5,092 bases of DNA from Pseudomonadota bacterium (lineage in GTDB: Bacteria > Pseudomonadota > Alphaproteobacteria > Sphingomonadales > Sphingomonadaceae): the NCBI GenBank assembly GCA_023432995.1, contig JAEZES010000070.1:1-5092 (forward strand), given 5' to 3'. The translations under genes and the position numbers were made by a program. How positions within the stretch are numbered: the first letter of the stretch is position 1; each line of letters opens with the position of its first letter. This document shows positions 1 to 5,092 of the stretch, one piece after another. Under the pieces are notes generated by a model, which worked only from the letters and a program-made list of their open reading frames with translations, was not told the origin of the DNA and searched no databases.

Positions 1-298
1 GCGCCGACTTGAGGTAGGCGAGCCACGCGGCCATCACCAGGTAGTCGGCGGCGATCTCCAGCCGCAGCGCCTCGGCGCGCTCGATGTAGGCGATGTACTG
101 GTCGACCAGCGCCAGGATCGAGATCGCCTTGAGGTCGACCTTCTGCCGCCGCGCGAGGTCGAGCAGCAGGTCGAGCGGGCCTTCCCAGCCGTCGAGTTCG
201 AGATAGAGCGCGGCGTCGCCGGTCGACGCGGCGCCCGGGCCGTCCCACGGGTCGGCGGGCGCGGCCTCGGGTTCGTACAGGGCGCCGTCCTCGGTCAT
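1..298 (-). CDS. scpA: Segregation and condensation protein A, N-terminal part (cut by window edge)
   Basis: ScpA is the kleisin subunit of the bacterial SMC-ScpA-ScpB condensin, which bridges the SMC heads and helps compact and separate the chromosome. Reading the minus strand from the ATG at 298-296 gives 99 uninterrupted codons that run off the window at base 1, so only the N-terminal part is present. After about 30 low-complexity residues rich in Ala, Pro, Asp and Gly comes the ScpA hallmark: LYLELDGWEGPLDLLLDLAR at residues 31-50, then a helical segment with VDL, ISILALVDQYIAYIE and EIAADYLVMAAWLAYLKSA. The start overlaps the nagZ stop as ATGA, which implies translational coupling. Only a weak Shine-Dalgarno-like GGAT lies upstream of it, so coupling fits. 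scpB usually follows, but lies outside the window. The family call is secure. Confidence 0.95.
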   Translation of the reverse strand, partial: MTEDGALYEPEAAPADPWDGPGAASTGDAALYLELDGWEGPLDLLLDLARRQKVDLKAISILALVDQYIAYIERAEALRLEIAADYLVMAAWLAYLKSA

Positions 299-1311
299 GC
301 GAGATCCGTCGCCAGCTCGAGCAGGTCGTCACGCTTGGCGATGAGCTGTGCACGGTCGCCCGCCGGTGCGCCGCCCGTGCCGGCCAGCGCGCGGTCGAGC
401 CGCTCGGCCGTCTCCGGCGACATTGCCGGCAGCCGCTCGGCGATGCCGATCATGTCGTCCATTTTGGCCCAGCAGTTGAGCACCACGTCGCACCCGGCGG
501 CGATCGCCCGCTCGGAGCGTTCGGGCACGGTGCCGTCGAGCGCCTCCATGTCGATATCGTCGGTCAGCAGCAGGCCGCCGAAGCCGATCCGCTTGCGGAT
601 GATCTCGTTGATGACGAACGGCGACAAGGTGCCCGGATTGTCCGCATCCCACGCGGTGTAGCGCACGTGCGCGGTCATCCCGATCGGCGCCTCGCGCAGC
701 GCCCGGAACGGCTCGATGTCGGTCGCCAGCTCGTCCTCGGTAGCGTCGACCGTCGGCAGTTCCTTGTGACTGTCGGCGCAGGCGCGCCCATGCCCGGGCA
801 TGTGCTTGACACAGCCGGCCAGTCCGGCGCGGGCCATCCCGTCGAGCACCGCGCGCGCCAGCGCCGCGACCTGCACCGGCTCGCTGCCGAGCGCGCGATC
901 GCCGATCACGTCGTGCGCGCCGGGCTGGCGCACGTCGAGCAGCGGGGTGTAGTCGACCGTAATCCCGACTTCGGCCAGGTCGAGCCCGATCGCCTCGGCG
1001 TTGGCGCGCGCCGCCTCGATCGCACTCGCCGGGGCGACCCGCCACAGCCGGGCAAAGGCCTCGCCGGGAGGAAACGCCTGCCACTCGGGGGGCTTCATCC
1101 GCGCCACGCGGCCGCCCTCCTGGTCGATCGACACCAGCAGCCGCTCGCGGCCGTGGATCGCCCGCAACTCGTCGGTCAGCGCCTTCAGCTGCGCCCGGTC
1201 GACCACGTTGCGGCCGAACAGGATGTAGCCGGCGGGGTCTGCATCGCGGAAGAAGGCGCGTTCGTCGACGGTCAGCGAGGGACCGGCAAGGCCGAAAATC
1301 GCGGGCGTCAT
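295..1311 (-). CDS. nagZ: Beta-N-acetylhexosaminidase, glycoside hydrolase family 3
   Basis: NagZ is a cytoplasmic peptidoglycan-recycling enzyme. It removes N-acetylglucosamine from GlcNAc-1,6-anhydroMurNAc (peptides), and in some bacteria its products induce AmpC beta-lactamase. Counting from the ATG at 1311 the protein has 338 residues, normal for the single-domain family. Visible motifs are ILFGRN near 30, DQEGGRV at 63-69, LLDVRQPGA near 125, KHMPGHG at 169-175 followed by DSHK (the flexible loop with the catalytic His), and TDDIDM from 250, whose first Asp (251) should be the nucleophile. No signal peptide is visible. The frame stays open to a TTG at 1347, adding 12 residues (MPRSRFPASFRR). 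I prefer the ATG because MTPAIFGLAG is how I recall relatives beginning. However, the TTG has a GGAG five bases upstream and the ATG has only a weak site, so the start is uncertain. The gene is coupled to scpA and divergent from the Crp/Fnr-type gene. Confidence 0.93.
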   Translation of the reverse strand: MTPAIFGLAGPSLTVDERAFFRDADPAGYILFGRNVVDRAQLKALTDELRAIHGRERLLVSIDQEGGRVARMKPPEWQAFPPGEAFARLWRVAPASAIEAARANAEAIGLDLAEVGITVDYTPLLDVRQPGAHDVIGDRALGSEPVQVAALARAVLDGMARAGLAGCVKHMPGHGRACADSHKELPTVDATEDELATDIEPFRALREAPIGMTAHVRYTAWDADNPGTLSPFVINEIIRKRIGFGGLLLTDDIDMEALDGTVPERSERAIAAGCDVVLNCWAKMDDMIGIAERLPAMSPETAERLDRALAGTGGAPAGDRAQLIAKRDDLLELATDLA

Positions 1312-1628
1312 GCGGCGAAAACTCGCAGGAAAGCGGGAGCGGGGCAAGGTCGCTCCGCTCAGGCGGTGTGGACAGTAACCAAGGGTCGCGGCCGCCGCAC
1401 GGGCCCCGCTTTCGGAACTTAGCGGCGTGCCGCCGATTGGTTACGGCACGAACGTAAGCGCCGAGGCGTCGACCGGCGAAGCCGGGACGGAGGCGAGCAC
1501 GAGCGTCCGATGCTGGCTGATGGCGCCGAGGAAGGTGATCCGACGACCATGTCACGCACTGGCCCCCGGGTAGGATCCTGCAGCGGCCCGCCGCACGCCG
1601 CGGAGCCGCCCCGCCTCGAGGACACGGC
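1312..1628. promoter_or_regulatory. Divergent intergenic region between nagZ and the Crp/Fnr-type regulator
   Basis: About 280-317 bases, depending on the nagZ start, separate two divergent genes, so promoters for both nagZ-scpA and the regulator should lie here. I could not pick out a convincing -35/-10 pair on either strand, nor an FNR-type TTGAT-N4-ATCAA box. Visible structure: a GTAACCAA / TTGGTTAC inverted pair (1375-1382 and 1437-1444); a TTACG-N7-CGTAA dyad (1441-1457); a compact GCGGC-GT-GCCGC palindrome (1422-1433); a GGAGCG/CGCTCC hairpin around the alternative nagZ TTG start; a possible short ORF reading into the regulator; and a short antisense stretch with codon-like composition. 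The regulatory role is inferred from gene orientation alone. Confidence 0.5.
1441..1457. promoter_or_regulatory. Candidate operator dyad TTACG-N7-CGTAA
   Basis: A perfect 5-base inverted repeat (TTACG at 1441-1445, CGTAA at 1453-1457) has half-site centres 12 bases apart, a bit over one helical turn. It overlaps the right arm, TTGGTTAC, of a wider inverted pair whose left arm GTAACCAA is at 1375-1382. Its position in the divergent region would suit an autoregulatory or nagZ operator, but the match is short and does not resemble a known Crp or FNR box. Low confidence. Confidence 0.2.
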
Positions 1629-1632
1629 GTGA
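1510..1632 (+). CDS. Possible short leader ORF coupled to the regulator gene
   Basis: From the ATG at 1510 an open frame encodes 40 residues (starting MLADGAEEGDPTT) and ends in a TGA at 1630-1632. That stop overlaps the GTG start of the Crp/Fnr-type gene in the form GTGA. A second in-frame ATG at 1549 would give 27 residues (MSRTGPRVGSCSGPP...). AGGTGATC at 1533-1540, complementary to the 3' end of 16S rRNA, precedes it, although the AGG core is 13 bases from the ATG, longer than ideal. The peptide is rich in Pro, Gly and Arg with no recognisable domain. The overlapping stop/start and upstream SD-like site suggest a leader peptide. In DNA this GC-rich, however, an open frame of 40 codons is easily due to chance, and I rate it as speculative. 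Confidence 0.2.
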   Translation: MLADGAEEGDPTTMSRTGPRVGSCSGPPHAAEPPRLEDTA

Positions 1633-2360
1633 GTTCGGCGCCGCGCGAGAGGCCGAGCGCCCTCAGCCCGGCGGTCTGCCGCCTCGCCGCGCTGGCCCCG
1701 CTCGACGACGAGGCGATCCTGGCGCTCGAGCGGTCGATCGGCGCAGCCACCACCGACGCGGCGCGTTCGGAATTGATGACCCACGGCGGGCCGATTCCCG
1801 CCCCGCTGATCGTCGCCGAGGGTTGGGCGGCGCGTATTCGGGTCCTTCCCGACGGACGCCGGCAGGTGCTCTCGTTCCTGTTGCCGGGCGAGCTCCTCGG
1901 CCTGTGCTATCACCGGCGGCCGCTGGCCGTGTCGTCGGTCGTGGCCATTTCGCCGGTCAGGACCTGTCGCGCGCCCGATGCCGCGCAGCACCCGGCGCTG
2001 GCCCAGGCCTACGGGGTCAGTCGTGCGCTCGAGGAAGCATACCTGCTGGCCCAGATCACCCGGCTCGGGCGGTTGACGGCGATCGAGCGCCTCGGCGACG
2101 TGATCCTCGAACTGCGCGAGCGGCTTGCCATGGCCGGGCTGGTTCGCGACGGCGCGTTCGAAATGCCGGTGACGCAGGAGATGCTGGCCGACGTGCTCGG
2201 ACTGACTCCGGTGCACGTCAATCGCATGGTCCAGCAAGCCCGCCGCCGCGGCTGGTTCGAATGGCAGGCCAGGCGGGTGAGGGTGAGTGATCCCGACGCG
2301 CTGGCGGTCGCGATCGGCCGGGTTCCGGTCAGCGTGCAGGCGGAGCTTCGGGTCGCCTGA
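1629..2360 (+). CDS. Crp/Fnr-family transcriptional regulator
   Basis: A 243-residue DNA-binding regulator with the two-domain Crp/Fnr layout. Residues about 15-115 form a cyclic-nucleotide-binding-like beta-barrel (RVLPDGRRQVLSFLLPGELLGL at 71-92 in two parts: RVLPDGRRQV, then LSFLLPGELLGL). Residues about 132-167 form the long dimer helix. Residues about 179-212 form the winged HTH, with TQEMLADVLGLTPVHVNRM as the helix pair. The GTG at 1629 is the only usable start: the frame opens after a TGA at 1536 with no ATG or GTG between, and GAGG at 1618-1621 lies seven bases upstream. Only three Cys occur (17, 93, 113), so there is no FNR-type four-Cys iron-sulfur site. After PGE the segment is AVSSVVAIS rather than the Arg-Ser/Thr-Ala pattern that binds cAMP phosphate in E. 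coli Crp, so the effector is unknown. It lies opposite to all its neighbours, diverging from nagZ and converging on the SPOR gene. Targets cannot be told from the sequence. Confidence 0.9.
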   Translation: MSSAPRERPSALSPAVCRLAALAPLDDEAILALERSIGAATTDAARSELMTHGGPIPAPLIVAEGWAARIRVLPDGRRQVLSFLLPGELLGLCYHRRPLAVSSVVAISPVRTCRAPDAAQHPALAQAYGVSRALEEAYLLAQITRLGRLTAIERLGDVILELRERLAMAGLVRDGAFEMPVTQEMLADVLGLTPVHVNRMVQQARRRGWFEWQARRVRVSDPDALAVAIGRVPVSVQAELRVA

Positions 2361-2375
2361 GCGATGCCCGGCGCC

Positions 2376-3104
2376 TCAGCGCTTGACCTGGCAATCCCCT
2401 CCCGACGTCCTGATCTCGCGGCACAGCGTCTCCGCCTCGGCCACGGTGCCGGCGACCGCCTGCAGGCGATAGATCGGGCCGCTGTCGGCAACGCCCTCGA
2501 GCACGCGATGGCTCCGGCCTTGCAGGACCTCGAATCGTCCGGCAAGCTGGCTCCAGCCGGCTTCGGCCTGCGCCCTGCTCGAATAAGCGCCGACCTGTAC
2601 GCCGATCCCGGCGGATCCCGCGGTGGACGAAGCCGACACGACCTTGCGGCCCGGAGCGGTGGCGGATGTCGCGGACCGGGCGTCCTCCGCCACGGCAGGC
2701 TTTCCGGGATCGATGCGCGCGTCGACCTGCTGCCCTTCGGCGACCGCGAAGCTCGTGTCGCCGGTGCCTTCGACCTGGCGACCACCCGGATCGTCGGGCC
2801 GGGTCCGGTAGGGTTCCTCGGGAGCCTCGATCGTGCTGCCGTCGGCCACCGCCACGTCCCCGCCGCCGTCGCGTGTGAAGATGTACAGCGTGCCCAGCAG
2901 CACCACGACGGCGAGCAGGCCCACGGCGGCAAATGCCACGATCCGCCCGGTGTCGACGCCGGGCTGTTCGTAGTCGTCGTCCGATTCCAGCCACGGCAGG
3001 CGCTCGTCGGCGTCGGCAAGGGTCAGCTGTTCTTCGGGCTCGCCCATCATGTCCTCATCCAGATCGACCGGCGCCCCCGTGAGCCCGTTGCCCGGCAAGG
3101 CCAT
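2376..3104 (-). CDS. SPOR-domain membrane-anchored protein
   Basis: SPOR domains bind glycan strands stripped of stem peptides and so direct proteins to the division septum. The 242-residue product has an acidic cytoplasmic N-terminus (1-53, with LPWLESDDDYE near 37-47), one hydrophobic helix at about 55-76 (IVAFAAVGLLAVVVLLGTLYI...), a low-complexity Pro/Ala/Ser/Asp linker to about 165, and a C-terminal SPOR domain at about 167-242. The domain shows GVQVGAYSSRAQAEAGW, IYRLQAV and AETLCREIRTSGGDCQV. Cys228 and Cys238 are placed like the disulfide pair found in many periplasmic SPOR domains. The topology predicted is N-in, SPOR in the periplasm. The ATG lies two bases after the argS stop, and GAGGAG eight bases upstream, within the last argS codons, is a strong ribosome binding site, so the two genes are probably one operon. 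Its gene converges with the regulator, 15 bases between stops. I give no gene symbol because the partner protein is unknown. Confidence 0.92.
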   Translation of the reverse strand: MALPGNGLTGAPVDLDEDMMGEPEEQLTLADADERLPWLESDDDYEQPGVDTGRIVAFAAVGLLAVVVLLGTLYIFTRDGGGDVAVADGSTIEAPEEPYRTRPDDPGGRQVEGTGDTSFAVAEGQQVDARIDPGKPAVAEDARSATSATAPGRKVVSASSTAGSAGIGVQVGAYSSRAQAEAGWSQLAGRFEVLQGRSHRVLEGVADSGPIYRLQAVAGTVAEAETLCREIRTSGGDCQVKR

Positions 3105-3106
3105 CG

Positions 3107-4852
3107 CTAAAGCTCCTCGACGGCCTTCACGCCGAGGATGGCAAGGCCAGTGCGCAATACCTGCCCGATTTGCCCGGCGAGGAAAAGCCTCGCTCCGCTG
3201 AGCGCCGGATTCTGCGTCAGGACGATGCGCTTGCCCGGATCGTCGTTGCCCATGTTCCAGAACGCGTGGAACGCGGCGGCCAGGTCGTACAGGTAGAACG
3301 CGATCCGGTGCGGCTCGCGCGCCTTCGCCGCCGCCTCGACCTCGCGCGGGAACTGAGCGGCCAGCTTGACCAGCGCCAGCTCGTCGGGACCGAGCCGGTC
3401 GAGCGTTTCGTCGGACGCGCCGAGACCCTCGGCCGCCGCCTTGCGCAGCGTCGAGTGGATCCGCGCATGGGCGTACTGGACGTAGAACACCGGGTTGTCC
3501 TTCGACGCCTCGACCACCTTGGCGAAGTCGAAGTCCATCTGCGCCTCGGGCTTGCGCGTCAGCATGGTGAAGCGGACCACATCCTTGCCGACTTCGCCGA
3601 CCACGTCGGCCAACGTGACGAATGTCCCCGCGCGCTTGGACATCTTGACCGGCTCGCCGCCGCGCAGCAGCTGGACCATCTGCACCAGCTTGACGTCGAA
3701 CGGGATCGGCTTGCCCTGCCCTTCGGACAGCGCAGCGACGGCGGCCTTAATGCGCTTGACCGTGCCCGCGTGATCGGCGCCCCAGATGTCGATCAGCTCG
3801 TCGGCCGCGGCCGCCTTCTGCATGTGGTACGCGAGATCGGCGCCGAAGTAGGTCCACGAGCCGTCGCTCTTGCGGATCGGCCGGTCCTGGTCGTCACCGA
3901 ACCGGGTCGAGCGGAACAGCGGCAGCTCGACCGGCTCCCAATCTTCCAGCGTCTTGCCCTTCGGCGCCTCGAGATGGCCGTCGTAGACGAGATCGTGCGC
4001 GCGCAGCCAGGCCTCGGCCTCGGCCGGCTTGCCGGCACGCTGCAGCTCGGCCTCGGACGCGAACACGTCGTGATGGATCCCGAGCTGCGCGAGATCGTCC
4101 TTGATCTGCTCCATCATCGCCGCGACCGCGCGCTTGCGGAACAGGCCGCGCCACTCGTCGGCCGGCGCCTCGAGGTATTTGTCGCCGAATTCGGCGGCGA
4201 GCGCCTCGCCGACCGGCTTCAGGTAGTCGCCCGGATAGAGGCCCGGCGGGATCTCGCCGATCTCGACGCCGAGCGCCTCGCAGTAGCGCAGGTACGCCGA
4301 CTCGGCGAGCACGTCGACCTGACCGCCGGCGTCGTTGACGTAATACTCCCGGATCACCTCGTGACCGGCGAATTCGAGCAGCGAGGCGAGCGCGTCGCCG
4401 ACGACCGCGCCGCGGCAGTGGCCCATGTGCATCGGGCCGGTCGGATTGGCCGAGACGTACTCGACGTTGACCCGGCGACCGGCGCCCATCGCCGAGCGGC
4501 CGTAGTCCGAACCGAGCGCTGCGATCGTCTTCAGCTCGGCGATCCACGCGCTGTCGGCGAGGCGCAGGTTGATGAACCCCGGCCCGGCGATCTCGGCGCT
4601 GGTGACCAGCGGATCGGCGGCCAGCTTGGCGGCGATCTGCTCGGCCAGCGCGCGCGGGTTGGCCCCGGCCGCCTTGGCCAGCACCATCGCCGCGTTGGTG
4701 GCCAGGTCGCCGTGCGCGGGATCGCGCGGCGGTTCGAGGCCGACCGCGCCGCGCGGAGCGCCCGCCGGCAGCACGCCGTCGGCTTCGAGCTCGGCGAGCG
4801 CGGCGTCGATCCGGCCGGTAAAGGCCGCGAACAGGGATTGGGTTCCGGTCAT
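3107..4852 (-). CDS. argS: Arginine--tRNA ligase (class Ia)
   Basis: ArgS charges tRNA-Arg with arginine using ATP, in the cytoplasm; for this enzyme activation needs the tRNA to be bound. The protein has 581 residues, the usual length. An N-terminal tRNA-binding domain (about 1-105, with GDLATNAAMVLAK at 48-60 and GPGFINLRL at 90-98) is followed by the Rossmann catalytic domain. This carries the HIGH-type motif SANPTGPMHMGH at 134-145, YYVNDAGGQ at 170-178, and the KMSK loop at 403-406 within GGEPVKMSKRAGT. The C-terminal helical anticodon-binding domain begins near 455 (VQYAHARIHSTLRK) and includes YLYDLAAAFHAFWN at about 520-533. All key residues look intact. The ATG at 4852 gives the expected N-terminus but has no clear Shine-Dalgarno; a GC-rich hairpin lies directly against it. 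It precedes the SPOR gene by two bases, so the two are probably cotranscribed. Confidence 0.97.
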   Translation of the reverse strand: MTGTQSLFAAFTGRIDAALAELEADGVLPAGAPRGAVGLEPPRDPAHGDLATNAAMVLAKAAGANPRALAEQIAAKLAADPLVTSAEIAGPGFINLRLADSAWIAELKTIAALGSDYGRSAMGAGRRVNVEYVSANPTGPMHMGHCRGAVVGDALASLLEFAGHEVIREYYVNDAGGQVDVLAESAYLRYCEALGVEIGEIPPGLYPGDYLKPVGEALAAEFGDKYLEAPADEWRGLFRKRAVAAMMEQIKDDLAQLGIHHDVFASEAELQRAGKPAEAEAWLRAHDLVYDGHLEAPKGKTLEDWEPVELPLFRSTRFGDDQDRPIRKSDGSWTYFGADLAYHMQKAAAADELIDIWGADHAGTVKRIKAAVAALSEGQGKPIPFDVKLVQMVQLLRGGEPVKMSKRAGTFVTLADVVGEVGKDVVRFTMLTRKPEAQMDFDFAKVVEASKDNPVFYVQYAHARIHSTLRKAAAEGLGASDETLDRLGPDELALVKLAAQFPREVEAAAKAREPHRIAFYLYDLAAAFHAFWNMGNDDPGKRIVLTQNPALSGARLFLAGQIGQVLRTGLAILGVKAVEEL

Positions 4853-4879
4853 GGGCCGCGCCGTTAGCGCCTTTGGCCC
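4853..4879 (-). promoter_or_regulatory. GC-rich hairpin abutting the argS start codon
   Basis: Read as minus-strand RNA, this stretch folds as GGGCC (from 4879), an AAAG bulge, GCGC, a five-base loop UAACG, GCGC, then GGCCC ending at the base before the argS AUG. That gives five plus four GC pairs with one left-side bulge. It fills most of the 37 bases between the upstream stop and argS, where no Shine-Dalgarno is seen. It could control argS translation, or partly terminate or protect the upstream transcript. There is no U-run, so it is not a standard intrinsic terminator. The pairing is seen by eye; the role is inference. Confidence 0.35.
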
Positions 4880-4889
4880 CGGAGCGAAA

Positions 4890-5092
4890 CTACCGTGTCG
4901 CGTTGTAGGCGAGCTGGTCCTCGGTCAGCTGGAAGCCGACCAGCAACTCGAAGCTCGCGCTCGCCAGCGCGGCGCGAACCTGGGGATCGTTCAGCGGGTC
5001 CACTGCGGCTTCCTGGTCGCCCGCGCGGCGGCGGGCCGTGATCCGCGCGCGCACGTCCTCGGGCAAGGTCGCCGCGGCGCGCGACACATAGG
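4890..5092 (-). CDS. C-terminal end of an unrecognised protein (cut by window edge)
   Basis: The minus-strand frame enters from the right edge and ends in TAG at 4892-4890, giving the last 66 residues of a longer protein. The GTG codon at 5087-5085 could be read as a start but is more likely an internal Val, since the frame continues upstream (Tyr before it) to the edge. The segment is soluble and helix-forming: an Arg-rich start (SRAAATLPEDVRARITARRR), then VDPLNDPQVRAALASASFEL and LLVGFQLTEDQLAYNATR at the very end. No signal, membrane segment or catalytic motif is visible. Codon use matches argS, 37 bases downstream on the same strand, so they may share a transcript. In relatives I recall a dGTP triphosphohydrolase gene (dgt) in this place, but this tail does not look like the Dgt C-terminus as I remember it. 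I cannot name the family. Confidence 0.75.
   Translation of the reverse strand, partial: YVSRAAATLPEDVRARITARRRAGDQEAAVDPLNDPQVRAALASASFELLVGFQLTEDQLAYNATR

Noticed and set aside
1312..1628. FNR/Crp consensus binding site or a tRNA/small RNA gene in the divergent region
   Set aside because: I found no TTGAT-N4-ATCAA or TGTGA-N6-TCACA match and no cloverleaf or clear sRNA terminator.
329..1753. A 474-codon minus-strand frame covering nagZ and the intergenic region
   Set aside because: The product is an Arg/Ala/Gly-rich low-complexity string and the overlapping frame encodes a clear NagZ; it also runs antisense into the regulator gene.
2357..2379. CTGAG ... CTCAG inverted repeat spanning both convergent stop codons, as a possible bidirectional terminator
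   Set aside because: The stem is only five bases with a 13-base loop, and there is no T-run on either side. Too weak to call a terminator; termination here may be Rho-dependent.
2009..3019. A 336-codon minus-strand frame across the SPOR gene and the regulator's 3' half
   Set aside because: It is Ser/Arg/Pro-rich, overlaps the SPOR gene in another frame and is antisense to the regulator's dimer helix and HTH; no domain is recognisable.
3170..4867. A 565-codon open frame on the plus strand opposite argS
   Set aside because: It lies wholly antisense to a gene with intact ArgRS motifs; its product is Arg/Leu/Asp-rich with no domain. It is the usual shadow of GC-rich coding DNA.
4885..5087. Treating 4890-5087 as a complete 65-residue gene starting at GTG
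   Set aside because: The frame continues to the window edge without a stop, and I saw no ribosome site within the few bases available, so a truncated longer protein is the better reading.

Overview
The window is very GC-rich and tightly packed, with coding frames that strongly prefer G or C at the third codon position. It looks like an alphaproteobacterial chromosome, most likely from the Sphingomonadales (Sphingomonas/Erythrobacter type). That placement rests on the family resemblance of the NagZ, SPOR-domain and ScpA proteins and on the order argS, SPOR protein, nagZ, scpA, which I recall from that group. No database search was possible.

Layout from right to left along the minus strand: the C-terminal end of an unrecognised protein (4890-5092, cut by the window edge); a 37-base gap holding a GC-rich hairpin that abuts the next start codon; argS, arginyl-tRNA synthetase, complete (3107-4852); a membrane-anchored SPOR-domain protein (2376-3104), two bases after argS with its ribosome binding site inside the argS tail. 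After an interruption come nagZ, beta-N-acetylhexosaminidase (295-1311, possibly starting at 1347), and the first 99 codons of scpA (1-298), whose start overlaps the nagZ stop as ATGA.

The interruption is a plus-strand gene for a Crp/Fnr-family transcription regulator (1629-2360). It converges on the SPOR gene with only 15 bases between stop codons, and is divergent from nagZ across about 280-320 bases. This non-coding stretch is the main regulatory space of the window. It holds several small dyads, a possible short leader ORF whose stop overlaps the regulator's GTG start, and a short antisense stretch with protein-like codon structure that may be a gene remnant.

Functionally, the minus-strand genes join translation (ArgS) to cell-wall and chromosome upkeep: the SPOR protein probably binds septal peptidoglycan, NagZ recycles peptidoglycan fragments in the cytoplasm, and ScpA belongs to the SMC condensin complex. 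The regulator looks like an addition to an otherwise conserved housekeeping cluster. It lacks the iron-sulfur cysteines of FNR and the usual cAMP-contact pattern of Crp, so its signal is unknown. I saw no mobile element, CRISPR array, tRNA or rRNA. Apart from the regulator and its upstream region this is an ordinary housekeeping region, and I do not see a clear undescribed system.
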